Shown here piece after piece: positions 25,340 through 34,057 of a stretch of DNA of 64,000 bases. The position numbers and the translations under genes were made by a program. This DNA is from CAVRIA01 sp963721115 (lineage in GTDB: Bacteria > Desulfobacterota > Binatia > HRBIN30 > CADEER01): contig CAVRIA010000021.1 of assembly GCA_963721115.1 (NCBI GenBank), positions 186,001 through 250,000 of the forward strand, given 5' to 3'. Each line of letters opens with the position of its first letter. Position 1 is the first letter of the stretch. The notes under the pieces are model-generated. The model was not told the DNA's origin and searched no databases. It saw only the letters and a program-made list of their open reading frames with translations.

Positions 25340-26020
25340 ATGCCGAAGCCCAGATTGCTGCTCTCGTGGAGCAGCGGCAAGGACAGCGCCTGGACGCTGC
25401 ACGCGCTGCGACAGCAGGGAGCCTACGAGATCGCCGGGCTGCTGACGACGATCAACGAGGCGGCCGACCGGGTCGCCATGCACGCGGTGCGCACCAGTCT
25501 GCTGGAAGCGCAGGCGGAGGCGGCGGGCCTGCCGCTGTGGAAGATTCCGATTCCGCACGGCTGCAGCAACGAGCAGTACGAGGCGGCGATGTCGGCCGCG
25601 ATCGAGCGCGCCCGCGCCGAGGGCATCTCCGCCTTCGGCTTCGGCGACCTCTTTCTCGAGGACATCCGCCAGTACCGGGAGAAGCAGCTGGCGGGTACGG
25701 GCATGGAAGCCGTGTTCCCCCTCTGGAAGAAGCCGACCGGTCCCCTGGCCGAGGAGATGGTGGCGGCGGGGCTGGGTGCCGTCCTCACCTGCATCGATCC
25801 GAAGCAGCTGCCTGCCGCTTTCGCCGGCCGCCGCTTCGATCGCGATCTCCTGCGCGACCTCCCGGCGCAGGTGGATCCGTGCGGGGAGAACGGAGAGTTC
25901 CACAGCTTTACCTACGCCGGTCCGATGTTCCGCCGTCCGATCTCCGTCCGCGTCGGCGAGGTCGTGGAGCGGGACGGCTTCGTCTTCGCCGACGTGGTCG
26001 GCAGCGGGGAGGCGGGATGA
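25340..26020 (+). CDS. DPH6-like ATP-pyrophosphatase (diphthine--ammonia ligase family)
   Basis: A 226-residue protein with the ATP-PPase P-loop LLLSWSSGKDSAWTLHAL near the N-terminus, AFGFGDLFLEDIRQYRE in the middle, and GENGEFHSFTYAGPMF near the end. These are the blocks of the DUF71/adenine nucleotide alpha hydrolase family. Eukaryotic and archaeal members (DPH6) amidate diphthine on EF2; bacteria lack diphthamide, so the bacterial substrate is unknown. The ATG at 25340 has GGGAGG a few bases upstream. It lies alone between the LLM remnant and a frameshifted membrane protein. Confidence 0.9.
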   Translation: MPKPRLLLSWSSGKDSAWTLHALRQQGAYEIAGLLTTINEAADRVAMHAVRTSLLEAQAEAAGLPLWKIPIPHGCSNEQYEAAMSAAIERARAEGISAFGFGDLFLEDIRQYREKQLAGTGMEAVFPLWKKPTGPLAEEMVAAGLGAVLTCIDPKQLPAAFAGRRFDRDLLRDLPAQVDPCGENGEFHSFTYAGPMFRRPISVRVGEVVERDGFVFADVVGSGEAG

Positions 26021-26066
26021 CGGGCCCGCGGTTCGATTCCGCCACGGGCTACTGAGCGACGCTCGC

Positions 26067-26575
26067 GTGCGGCGCTCGATCAAATGGAGCCTGCTGGCCG
26101 CCGGTGCCCTACTGCTGGTTTGGGGCGGCGTTTCGATCTTCTCCCGGCCACAGCGCGAGATCCTCTACCAGACGGAAGGGCCCAACAGCACTTGTGTCAA
26201 AGCAGGCTGCTACGCGCTGTACACCCTGCAGGTCGGCAACACCGGCGAAGAGGTGGAGCCGGAGGTGCGCCTGCGCTTTCATGACGCGGCACTGCAGCGG
26301 GCGTTGATGCGCCCGACGGTGCGCGCCTTCGGCAAGGTCGACCGACCGGCGGTGGTGCGCGAGCGCGCGGGGAGCGCGTCTACGTTCTCGAAACGGTGGC
26401 TCCGGGCGAGCGCGTCGAGGTGAGCTTCGTGTTTCGCTACGACGCCGGCGCGTCTCCGCCCGGCTGGGAAGATCTCTTCGTCGGCGCGGAGGCGGCGGCG
26501 GGAAGCGTCAAGCGGGGCGATCCGGCGGTGATCACCTTCGCCCGCATCCTGTATTCGCTCTTCGGACACCTGTGA
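26067..26575 (+). CDS. Single-pass membrane-anchored protein (frameshifted)
   Basis: From a possible GTG at 26067 the protein has one membrane anchor (WSLLAAGALLLVWGGVSIF), then an extracytoplasmic region with CVKAGCYALYTLQVGNTG, an Ig-like strand pattern, to ERAG. The frame breaks at the G-run 26369-26372; adding one G lets it continue as GERVYVLETVAPGERVEVSF, FRYDAGASPPGWEDLFVG and FARILYSLFGHL before TGA at 26573-26575. Total about 169 residues. No family is recognised. The break is probably a consensus error or a recent mutation, since both halves remain well-formed. Confidence 0.6.
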
Positions 26576-26688
26576 CGGCGAGCTCGTTCGGCGCGGTTCG
26601 GCCGGGTTTGACGATCGACGACCCGGGTGCGAGGAGTGCGCAGAGCCGTGCGCGGGGTGCGGCGGTCGATTCGAGCGAGGAGCCGAAG

Positions 26689-27501
26689 ATGGAACTCGAG
26701 GGAAAGGTCGCCCTGGTCACCGGCGCCAGCCGCGGCGTCGGTCGGGCGGTGGCGGTGGCGCTGGCGCGGGCCGGCGCGGACGTCGCGTGCGCGGCGCGGG
26801 CGACGGACAGAAGCCCGCTCAAGCTGCCGGGGACGATCGACGACACGGCGCGACAGGTGCACGCCGAGGGACGCCGCGGCCTGGCCGTGCCGACCAATCT
26901 CGCCAACGAGTCCGAGGTCGAGGAGATGGTGCAGGCCACGCTCGACCACTTCGGCCGCCTCGACGTGCTGATCAACAACGCCGCCATCACCTTCCCCGGC
27001 GACCTCGATCTGCCGATGCGGCGCTACGACCTGATCATGAACGTCAACGTGCGTGCCGCGCTGCAGGCGACGAGGTTGGCGGCGCAGGACATGAAGCGGC
27101 GCGGGGAGGGGGCGATCGTCAACGTGTCCTCCGCGGCCGCTCTGCATACGTTCCCGGGTCTCATGGCGTACGGCATGTCGAAGGCGGCGCTCGAGCGGTT
27201 CACGCTCGACGCCGCGCGCCAGCTGCAGCCGCACGGCATCGCGGTGAACACCTTCCGCATCGACGTGCCGGTCGCTTCCGAGGGGTTCGTCGCCAACCTG
27301 CCGGACGTCGACCACTCCGACTGGGAGCCGACCGAGGTGCCGGCGGAGGGCATCCTCTGGATGCTGCGGCAGCCGTCCACCTACACCGGCAACAACGCCG
27401 GAATGGTCGAGCTGCGCGCGGCGCACGGCATCATGCCGTCGCGCGCGGCGCGTCCCTTCGCGCCGGCCGGCGATCCGGCGGGGATCTTCCGCAAGGTCTG
27501 A
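26689..27501 (+). CDS. SDR-family oxidoreductase
   Basis: A 270-residue short-chain dehydrogenase from the ATG at 26689, preceded by GAGCGAGGAG. TGASRGVGRAVAVALA is the cofactor-binding motif, VLINNAAITFPGD the NNAG block, and IVNVSSAAALHTFPGLMAYG followed by MSKAALERF gives the Ser-Tyr-Lys catalytic set. ARATDRSPLKLPGTIDDTAR after the second strand is seen in SDRs annotated as acting on steroid or hydroxyacyl substrates, but the substrate cannot be read from the sequence. The C-terminal 40 residues (MVELRAAHGIMPSRAARPF) are longer than the core fold. Confidence 0.88.
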   Translation: MELEGKVALVTGASRGVGRAVAVALARAGADVACAARATDRSPLKLPGTIDDTARQVHAEGRRGLAVPTNLANESEVEEMVQATLDHFGRLDVLINNAAITFPGDLDLPMRRYDLIMNVNVRAALQATRLAAQDMKRRGEGAIVNVSSAAALHTFPGLMAYGMSKAALERFTLDAARQLQPHGIAVNTFRIDVPVASEGFVANLPDVDHSDWEPTEVPAEGILWMLRQPSTYTGNNAGMVELRAAHGIMPSRAARPFAPAGDPAGIFRKV

Positions 27502-27521
27502 GTGCGCGAAGCCGCGGCGTC

Positions 27522-27830
27522 TCACCAGCAGAGAAGCGCCAGCTGGCCGTCCGCGCCGCGACAGTGTGGCGCCGCACGCAGTCCGGAGGGGCGGTCCTTT
27601 CGTGCGGGTGCCGTGTCGAGAGGAGCGAAGGAGTGCCCTTTGCTCCTCTTGGCTCGGTACACCAGAAGGGTCACCGTCAAGATGACCGCCGTGTAGCCGG
27701 CGATCGACGCGACGACGATCACCGCCGTGCTGACGGCGCGCGCCGGCGCCGGCCGAAGCGCCCCTGTCCCCAAGAAGACGGCGATCAGAACGACCACCAG
27801 GAACCTGGCAACAGTGCCGCGTCCGGTCAT
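27522..27830 (-). CDS. Small membrane protein (internal start in the rnhA frame)
   Basis: An ATG at 27830 with a good GGGGGAGA site opens a 102-residue protein in the same frame as rnhA. It has a signal-like first span (VARFLVVVLIAVFLGTGALRP) and a second membrane segment (VIVVASIAGYTAVILTVTLL) followed by a basic cytoplasmic tail. Its own ribosome-binding site suggests it was once, and may still be, a separate gene. The function is unknown. Confidence 0.55.
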   Translation of the reverse strand: MTGRGTVARFLVVVLIAVFLGTGALRPAPARAVSTAVIVVASIAGYTAVILTVTLLVYRAKRSKGHSFAPLDTAPARKDRPSGLRAAPHCRGADGQLALLCW

Positions 27831-28763
27831 TTCGATCTCCCCCCTGGCGGAAACCATATCGGCAAACGGCGGGAAGGAAAAGGGGAAGGGGGCTAGGGTG
27901 GTTAGGGTGTTAGGCTGCTGGTTGTTGGGAGTGGAACTAACCCAACCCCTAACAACCCAACAGCTAACCCCTAGAGCTAACCCCCTCCCTCGACGTCTTC
28001 CTGCGCGGAAGCCCCAGGCGCGCAGGATGGCCGCTTCCTCCTCGGCGCTGCTCGCCTTCTTGAAGCGCGCTCCCGACTTTCCCTTCACTCGGCTCTCGCA
28101 TTCGGCCCAGGTGCGGTGGCGCATCGGTCGTCCCGCCACGACGCTGAGGTACGAGTACGGCGGTCGCTTCCGCGCCGTCCCCGAGCGGGGCGCGGAGGGG
28201 CGCTCCTCGGAAGGCGGCGGGCCGTGCAGGTCGAGGAGCGAGACCGGATAGTCGGCGATCGGCCCGCGGTAGAGGGCCAGGGGCCGGCCGGCCGCGTGCT
28301 CGGTCGCGATGAGATCGGCGCGCTCGTTGCCGGGGATGTCGGCGTGCCCCTTCACGTAGTGCCAGCGCACGGCGTTGCGCCGGCCGCGCTCCTCGATCAG
28401 AGCGTCGAGCTCCTCCCACAGATCGCGGTTGAGAACGTCCTTCCCCGCGATGGTCTTCCAGGAGCGCTTCTTCCAGGCCTTGATCCAGCGGCTGATGCCG
28501 TGGATCAGGTAGGTCGAATCGGTGTGCACGTCGACCGGTCCCGGCGTCGATCGCAGGCTCTCCAACGCGGCGATGGCGCCGCTCAGCTCCATGCGGTTGT
28601 TGGTGGTGTGGCCGCCGGCGCCGCCGAGCTCGGTCACCTCGCCGCCGGGCGTCAGGACGATCGCTCCCCAGCCGCCGGGGCCGGGGTTGCCCTTGGCCGC
28701 GCCGTCGGTGAACACCAGCGTTCCCCCGACCGCGCCGGGCCTTTGCTCGTCGTCGCCGCTCAT
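27522..28763 (-). CDS. rnhA: Ribonuclease HI with C-terminal viroplasmin-like domain, reading on into a membrane protein
   Basis: From the ATG at 28763 the first ~150 residues are RNase HI: FTDGAAKGNPGPGGWGAIVL (Asp20), NNRMELSGAI (Glu59), DSTYLIHGI (Asp82) and GHADIPGNERADLIATEH. It degrades RNA in RNA-DNA hybrids. A viroplasmin-like domain follows (YSYLSVVAGRPM, HRTWAECESRVKGKSGARF), unusual because this domain is normally N-terminal. No stop codon occurs after GFRAGRRRGRG; the frame runs through an AT-richer repeat into the small membrane protein, giving 413 residues in all. One G fewer in the run near 27981-27985 would create TAG there, so the fusion may be an artefact. The start overlaps the ettA stop by four bases. 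Confidence 0.85.
   Translation of the reverse strand: MSGDDEQRPGAVGGTLVFTDGAAKGNPGPGGWGAIVLTPGGEVTELGGAGGHTTNNRMELSGAIAALESLRSTPGPVDVHTDSTYLIHGISRWIKAWKKRSWKTIAGKDVLNRDLWEELDALIEERGRRNAVRWHYVKGHADIPGNERADLIATEHAAGRPLALYRGPIADYPVSLLDLHGPPPSEERPSAPRSGTARKRPPYSYLSVVAGRPMRHRTWAECESRVKGKSGARFKKASSAEEEAAILRAWGFRAGRRRGRGLALGVSCWVVRGWVSSTPNNQQPNTLTTLAPFPFSFPPFADMVSARGEIEMTGRGTVARFLVVVLIAVFLGTGALRPAPARAVSTAVIVVASIAGYTAVILTVTLLVYRAKRSKGHSFAPLDTAPARKDRPSGLRAAPHCRGADGQLALLCW
27893..27985. repeat. Imperfect inverted repeat of TAACCC units between rnhA and the small membrane gene
   Basis: GGTTAGGGTGTTAGG-type units on the left face CCTAACAACCCAACAGCTAACC-type units on the right, making an imperfect hairpin. 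It is less GC-rich than its surroundings and resembles TTAGGG/TAACCC intergenic minisatellites. On the minus strand it is translated as part of the extended rnhA frame, which is unlikely to be functional protein. Confidence 0.55.
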
Positions 28764-30433
28764 CGCTGCAGGGGCTTGAAGCGAATGCGGTGCGGCTGAT
28801 CCGCGTCGACGCCGAGGCGGCGACGGTGATCCGCCTCGTAGTCCTGGTAGTTGCCCTCGAACCACTCGACGTGGCTGTCCCCTTCGAAGGCGAGCATGTG
28901 GGTGGCGATGCGATCGAGGAACCAGCGGTCGTGCGAGATGACGACCACGCAGCCGGCGAAGCCGAGCAGGGCCTCCTCCAGGGCGCGCAGGGTGTCGACG
29001 TCGAGATCGTTGGTCGGCTCGTCGAGCAGCAGGACGTTGCCGCCGCTCTTCAGGAGCTTGGCGAGCTGCAGGCGGTTGCGCTCGCCGCCGGACAGCACCC
29101 CGGCCGGCTTCTGCTGGTCGGAGCCCTTGAAGCCGAAGGAAGCTACGTAGGCGCGCGAGGAGATCTCGCGGCGTCCGACGCGGATGCGGTCCTCGCCGCC
29201 GCTGATCTCCTGCCAGACGTTCTTGTCGGGATCGAGCGTCTCGCGCATCTGGTCGACGTGGGCGAGCTGCACGGTGTCGCCGAGGCGCAGCGTTCCCGCG
29301 TCGGGGGCCTCCTGGCCGGTGATCATCCGGAACAGCGTCGTCTTGCCGGCGCCGTTGGCGCCGATGATGCCGACGATGCCGCCGGGCGGCAGGGAGAAGG
29401 AGAGGTCGTCGACGAGCAGCCGCTCGCCGTAACCCTTGCGCAGCTTCTGAGCCTCGACCACGACGTCGCCCAGACGCGGTCCGGGCGGGATGGCGATCTC
29501 CACCGTCTCCGGCAGGCGCTGCTCCTCCTCGCTGCGCAGTGCCTCGTAGGAGTTGATGCGCGCCTTGCCCTTGGCGTGGCGGGCGCGCGGCGACAGGCGG
29601 ATCCAGTCCAGCTCGCGCTGCAGGGTGCGCTGGCGCGCCGACGCCTGCTTCTCCTGAACGGCGAGGCGCTGCTGCTTCTGCTCGAGCCAGCCCGAGTAGT
29701 TCCCCTGGTACGGGATGCCGCGCCCGCGGTCGAGCTCGAGGATCCAACCGGCGACGTTGTCGAGGAAGTAGCGATCGTGCGTCACCGCCACCACCGTGCC
29801 CGGGTACTCCTGCAGGAAGCGCTCGAGCCACGCGACCGACTCCGCGTCGAGATGGTTGGTGGGCTCGTCGAGCAGGAGCAGGTCCGGCTTCTGCAGCAGC
29901 AGGCGGCACAGGGCGACGCGCCGTCTCTCGCCGCCGGACAGGGTCTCCACCGCGGCGTTGCCCGGCGGCAGGCGCAGGGCATCCATGGCGATGTCGAGCG
30001 TGCGGTCGAGGTCCCAGGCGTTGGCGGCGTCGATCTGATCCTGCAGCACGGCCTGCTCGTCGAGCAACGCGGTCATGGTGTCGTCGTCCATGGGCTCGTT
30101 GAAACGGGCCGTGAGCTCCTCGAAGCGGTGCAGCAGGGCGCGGATCTCCGCCACCCCTTCCTCGACGTTGCCGAGCACGTCCTTGGCCGCATCGAGAACC
30201 GGCTCCTGCGGCAGATGACCGACCCGAATTCCAGGCGTCGGCCGGGCGTCGCCGGTGAACTCCGTATCGACGCCGGCCATGATGCGCAGCAGCGTGCTCT
30301 TGCCGGCGCCGTTGGCCCCGAGGACGCCGATCTTGGCGCCGGGCAGGAAGGCGAGGGTGACGCCGTCGAGCAGGACGCGGTCCGGGCCGACCGCCTTTCT
30401 CAGGTCGTGCATCGTGAAGACGAACTCAGGCAC
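28760..30433 (-). CDS. ettA: ABC-F family ATPase EttA (energy-dependent translational throttle)
   Basis: A 557-residue cytosolic protein with two ATPase domains and no membrane part. The first domain has Walker A GANGAGKST (about residue 39) and the signature LSGGERRRVALCRLLL; the second has GANGAGKTTLFRMI and LSGGERNRLQLAKLL, each followed by LLLDEPTN. The N-terminus PEFVFTMHDLRKAVGPDRVLL matches EttA, which binds the ribosomal E site and gates elongation according to ATP/ADP level. The GTG at 30433 is chosen because AAAGGAG lies upstream and the EttA homology begins at once. Its stop overlaps rnhA. Confidence 0.96.
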   Translation of the reverse strand: MPEFVFTMHDLRKAVGPDRVLLDGVTLAFLPGAKIGVLGANGAGKSTLLRIMAGVDTEFTGDARPTPGIRVGHLPQEPVLDAAKDVLGNVEEGVAEIRALLHRFEELTARFNEPMDDDTMTALLDEQAVLQDQIDAANAWDLDRTLDIAMDALRLPPGNAAVETLSGGERRRVALCRLLLQKPDLLLLDEPTNHLDAESVAWLERFLQEYPGTVVAVTHDRYFLDNVAGWILELDRGRGIPYQGNYSGWLEQKQQRLAVQEKQASARQRTLQRELDWIRLSPRARHAKGKARINSYEALRSEEEQRLPETVEIAIPPGPRLGDVVVEAQKLRKGYGERLLVDDLSFSLPPGGIVGIIGANGAGKTTLFRMITGQEAPDAGTLRLGDTVQLAHVDQMRETLDPDKNVWQEISGGEDRIRVGRREISSRAYVASFGFKGSDQQKPAGVLSGGERNRLQLAKLLKSGGNVLLLDEPTNDLDVDTLRALEEALLGFAGCVVVISHDRWFLDRIATHMLAFEGDSHVEWFEGNYQDYEADHRRRLGVDADQPHRIRFKPLQR

Positions 30434-30586
30434 GTTCGAGAGGCTCCTTTCTTCGCGCGATCGGATTGGTAAGATGTGGGGAACCATCAACTAGCGCAAG
30501 AGGACCGGGCAGACCAGAGCGCCCCCGCGGCGGTCGGGACTACCGCCCTCGGCTGCGCTAGAATCTCCGTGCAGGGAGGTCCACCG

Positions 30587-31768
30587 ATGAAATGGGCTTC
30601 GGTGGCATCGAACGACGAGAAGCTGGAGGCGGCGGTCGAGCGAACGACCGATCAGATACGCCGGGAGCTGGGGACGCGGGCGCCTGATCTGGTCGTCGTC
30701 TTTTCCTCCGTGCACCACGCCGAGGCCTACGACAGGATACCCGACCTGATCGGCCGCCGGCTGGACGGCGGACTCCTCATCGGCTGCACCGCCGGCGGCG
30801 TGATCGGTGGTGGCCGCGAGGTCGAGCAGGAGCCCGGCTTGTCGATCACGGCGGCCGTTTTGCCCGGCGTTGCCGTGCGGCCCATTCATCTGCGGGCCGA
30901 CGACCTGCCGTCGCCGGCGGCGCCGCACTCCGTCTGGGAGAGCCTGCTCGGAGTGAGCGCGGCCGAGCACCCGCACTTCGTCCTCCTGCCCGATCCGTTC
31001 AGCTTCGATCCCGAGCCGCTGCTGCACGGCCTCGACCGCTTCTACCCGGACGGACACAAGATCGGCGGCCTGGCCAGCGGCGGGCGACAGCCAGGCGCCA
31101 ACGCGCTCTTCCTCGCCGGCCAGGTGCATCGAAGTGGTCTGGTCGGCGTCTCTCTGAGCGGCGACATCGAGGTCGACACGATCGTCGCGCAGGGCTGCCG
31201 GCCGATCGGTCAACCGATGTTCGTCACCCGAAGCGATCGCAACATCATCTGGGAGCTGGACGGCGGGCGACCGCTGGACGTTCTCCAGCAGCTACACGAC
31301 ACGCTCGACCAACGCGACCGCGCGCTGGCCCGCCACTCTCTGTTCGTCGGCATCGTGATGAACGAGGACCGGCAGGAGTACCGGCAGGGGGACTTCCTGA
31401 TCCGCAACCTGGCCGGGGTCGACGCCGCCTCCGGAGCCCTGGCGGTCGGTGCTCTGATCGCGGACAACTCGGTCGTGCAGTTCCACCTGCGCGATGCAAA
31501 GACGTCGGCGGAGGACCTCGAGGAGCTCTTGGCGCGTTACGAGCGCCAGCCGGCGGCGCGCCCGCGTGGATCGCTTCTCTTCTCCTGCCTCGGCCGCGGC
31601 CGCTTCCTCTACGGCGAGCCCGACCACGACACCGGCGCGTTTCGTCGCCACCTCGGGGACATCCCTCTCGGCGGCTTCTTCTGCAACGGCGAGATAGGGC
31701 CCGTGCACGGCACGACCTTCCTGCACGGCTACACCAGCGCGTTCGGTTTGTTTCGTCCGCGCAACTGA
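30587..31768 (+). CDS. FIST-domain (sensory) protein
   Basis: A 393-residue protein with FIST_N followed by FIST_C. Visible blocks are APDLVVVFSSVHHAEAYDRI, LIGCTAGGVIGGGREVE (the GC(S/T)A glycine motif), DGHKIGGLASGG in the first domain, and PRGSLLFSCLGRGRFLYGEP and IPLGGFFCNGEIGPVHG in the second. FIST proteins are thought to bind small ligands, perhaps amino acids, in signalling; no output domain is attached here. GGGAGGT lies five bases upstream of the ATG. It is divergent from ettA, sharing about 150 bases of promoter region. Confidence 0.92.
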   Translation: MKWASVASNDEKLEAAVERTTDQIRRELGTRAPDLVVVFSSVHHAEAYDRIPDLIGRRLDGGLLIGCTAGGVIGGGREVEQEPGLSITAAVLPGVAVRPIHLRADDLPSPAAPHSVWESLLGVSAAEHPHFVLLPDPFSFDPEPLLHGLDRFYPDGHKIGGLASGGRQPGANALFLAGQVHRSGLVGVSLSGDIEVDTIVAQGCRPIGQPMFVTRSDRNIIWELDGGRPLDVLQQLHDTLDQRDRALARHSLFVGIVMNEDRQEYRQGDFLIRNLAGVDAASGALAVGALIADNSVVQFHLRDAKTSAEDLEELLARYERQPAARPRGSLLFSCLGRGRFLYGEPDHDTGAFRRHLGDIPLGGFFCNGEIGPVHGTTFLHGYTSAFGLFRPRN

Positions 31769-31798
31769 CGCGGGGCGAGCGCCCGCGAGTCCCGACCT

Positions 31799-32404
31799 CT
31801 ACTTCGACTGCAGGTGGTGCAGCATGGAGAGGAAGTTGGGCCGCTGCGCGCCCAGGGTCGCGTCCGGGCCGGTGGCCTTGAAGAACCACGGGCCTCCCGG
31901 TCCTTCGACGACCGCTCCCAGCAGGCGCGAGCTCGGCTGTGCCTCGCTGGGGCCCATTCCCATCGAGCTCGGCTTCAGCGTGCCGGCGACGTCGACCCAG
32001 GTGACGGTGAGCCCGTTGGCCTGGAACTGCTCGCGCGCCGGTGTCGTCCCCTGCGCAGGCTCGATCTGACCGATCCAGCGCTGGATGTTGGCGTCGACGC
32101 CGCCGCCCTGGCCCGGGCCGAAGTAGAACACCGCCAGCTCGCCCGCTCCGCCGGTGCCGGGAATGCTCGCCTGGGCGATGCGCATGGACGACTTCGGTGC
32201 CGAGCGCTCCCAGCCGGCCGGCAGATGGAACGAGAGTCGATCGGTGTCGATCGCGTCTCCGGACGGTGCGGGGGCCGCCGCCTCTCCCGCCTCGGCGTGT
32301 GCCGACGCCGGCACCGCCGCAGGGGCTTTGTCCGACTTGTCGCCGCTGCAGCCGCTCAGAGCGATACTACACAGGATCAGGGTCGCCGCAGTGGTTCGCA
32401 TCAT
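31799..32404 (-). CDS. Lipoprotein, unknown function
   Basis: A 201-residue lipoprotein with MMRTTAATLILCSIALSGC at its N-terminus; LSGC is a perfect lipobox. An Ala/Pro-rich linker (residues ~25-45) leads to a conserved-looking domain beginning DTDRLSFHLPAGWERSAPKSSM, with ELAVFYFGPGQGGGVDANIQ and VEGPGGPWFFKATGPD. Domains like this are often annotated as uncharacterised in lipoproteins of deltaproteobacteria. Two ATG codons in tandem (32404 and 32401) follow GGAGGG. It converges with the FIST gene. The function is not known. Confidence 0.85.
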   Translation of the reverse strand: MMRTTAATLILCSIALSGCSGDKSDKAPAAVPASAHAEAGEAAAPAPSGDAIDTDRLSFHLPAGWERSAPKSSMRIAQASIPGTGGAGELAVFYFGPGQGGGVDANIQRWIGQIEPAQGTTPAREQFQANGLTVTWVDVAGTLKPSSMGMGPSEAQPSSRLLGAVVEGPGGPWFFKATGPDATLGAQRPNFLSMLHHLQSK

Positions 32405-32682
32405 CGTCGCCCTCCAGCGAAACAGAAAATGGCAATCTCGGAGTCCTTGCGACCGGCGGGAGACGGAGCACATTCGGGACGCGTCGCACTGCCACCCCAG
32501 GCCGACACCTCGTCCGCCGGACGCGCCGTCTGACGGCTCCGCACCGTACACGCAGCGGCGCGGGCGGGTCAATCGCAGCGCTCCGAGCCTCGACGATCGG
32601 AAGAGGTCTCTGTCTGCAATGGCCCCGGATGGTTGAACGATCTGGTGCTGTATTGCTACCTGTGCGGCGGAGGTTGGATCGT

Positions 32683-33564
32683 ATGAAGCTCGGACGCCTG
32701 GGAGTATGGACCTTCCTCGACGCGCACGCGGCGTCCGAAGCGGCGGCGCTCGCCAGCCGGATCGAGTCGCTCGGCTACTCGGCGCTGTGGATTCCGGAGG
32801 CCGTCGGCCGCGACCCTTTCGCGTTTCTCGGCTACCTCGCGGCGAGAACCGAGACGCTGGTTCTCGCCACCGGCATCGCCAACATCTACGCGCGCGACGC
32901 GATGACCATGAACGCGATCCGCAAGACGATGGCGGAGCTGTCCGGAGGCCGATTCGTCCTCGGCCTCGGCGTCTCGCACGCGAACCTCGTCTCCGGACTG
33001 CGCGGTCACTCGTACGGCAAGCCCGTCGCCACCATGCAGGAGTATCTGGAAGCGATGAATGCTTCCCTCTACCAGGCGGTGGCACCGGAACACGACGCGC
33101 CGGTGGTGCTCGCCGCACTGCGACCTGCCATGCTCCGCCTCGCCGCGCAGAAGGCGCGTGGCGCCCACCCGTATCTCGTTCCTCCCGAGCACACGGCGCG
33201 GGCACGCGAGATTCTCGGCCCCGACGCCTGGCTCGCCCCGGAGCAGAAGGTGCTTCTGGAGAGTGACGCCGCCAGGGCCCGCGCCGCAGCGCGCCAGGCA
33301 CTGCAGATCTACCTCGCCCTCCCGAACTACCAGAGGAACCTCGCCTGGCTCGGCTTCGGCCCCGACGACCTGGCCGACGGCGGCAGCGACCGACTGATCG
33401 ATGCCCTCGTCGCCTGGGGAGACGAGGACGCCATCCGCGCTCGGCTGCAGGCGCACTACGATGCCGGCGCAAACCACGTCTGCATCCAACCCCTGCGAGC
33501 CGACGGCGGGCCCGGCCCCGATATGCGCGCCCTGGAGAGGCTCGCTCCAACCTCGACCTCCTGA
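32683..33564 (+). CDS. LLM-class F420/flavin-dependent oxidoreductase
   Basis: A 293-residue luciferase-like TIM-barrel protein from the ATG at 32683, which has GGAGG about ten bases upstream. RIESLGYSALWIPEAVGRDPF, LVLATGIANIYARDAMTM, LSGGRFVLGLGVSHANLVSG and HDAPVVLAALRPAMLRLAA are the hallmark blocks of the F420-dependent LLM subfamily that lacks insertions (TIGR03620-type). The enzyme should oxidise or reduce a small substrate using F420 or FMN; the substrate is unknown. It is the only gene in its immediate neighbourhood, upstream of the AT-rich region. Confidence 0.9.
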   Translation: MKLGRLGVWTFLDAHAASEAAALASRIESLGYSALWIPEAVGRDPFAFLGYLAARTETLVLATGIANIYARDAMTMNAIRKTMAELSGGRFVLGLGVSHANLVSGLRGHSYGKPVATMQEYLEAMNASLYQAVAPEHDAPVVLAALRPAMLRLAAQKARGAHPYLVPPEHTARAREILGPDAWLAPEQKVLLESDAARARAAARQALQIYLALPNYQRNLAWLGFGPDDLADGGSDRLIDALVAWGDEDAIRARLQAHYDAGANHVCIQPLRADGGPGPDMRALERLAPTSTS

Positions 33565-33689
33565 TCGACAGCACCGAAATGCCTCGCTGCAATGGAGTCC
33601 GATGAGGGTATTCCCTTAGCTCGAGCCACCTCGTCTGGGCGGCGCCGATTCGAGTTTCGGATGCCGCTTCCGTCATAGTTCTCCACCGC

Positions 33690-33880
33690 AGCGCAATTTT
33701 CTCAAGAAAATTGAACGGATCGTGAAGCAAAATGGACCGTGCCGCAGATATCTATCGTAAGACGCTGAACTTGCTGCAGATTCAGCGAAGCTCAAAACGG
33801 CTAATAATTGTGCAATCCAAGCCGTTTCTTACAGCAGAAGGCATTAGCGGCGCGCAATCAACAGTTTATCCACAGGAAGC
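33690..33880. other. AT-rich island with two perfect inverted repeats and a DnaA-box sequence
   Basis: In a high-GC window this ~190 bases is notably AT-rich. CAATTTTC/GAAAATTG at 33694-33713 is a perfect 8-bp hairpin with loop TCAA. AAACGGCT (33795-33802) and AGCCGTTT (33820-33827) are perfect 8-bp arms. TTATCCACA at 33866-33874 matches the DnaA-box consensus. No gene is convincing between 33565 and 34057: a 113-codon frame across it changes composition half-way and resembles nothing. From 33890 to 34050 the DNA is G-rich and leads into the STT3 gene. Confidence 0.5.
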
Positions 33881-34057
33881 TGTGGTGGGAGATCCGGAGA
33901 GGCCAGTGAGGGCATTTCCGGGCGGTGGGCGAGGGGGCCGGAGGGGCGCCGGCGAAGGTGCAAGGGGAAAATTCGTGGGCGCTGTTTGGGGGGGGATTCG
34001 GCCGCCAGTCGGCTCGTTGCGGGGGGTCCCCGGGAGGTGCGAGTCGGAGGTCGGGTC

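Noticed and set aside
26028..26055. tRNA gene from GCGGTTCGATTCCGC, which resembles a T-arm
   Set aside because: No matching acceptor 5' strand, D-arm or anticodon arm lies upstream; that DNA codes for the DPH6-like protein. At most a chance match or a fragment.
33866..33874. Chromosome origin at the DnaA-box match
   Set aside because: Only one box, and no dnaA, dnaN, gidA or similar gene nearby.
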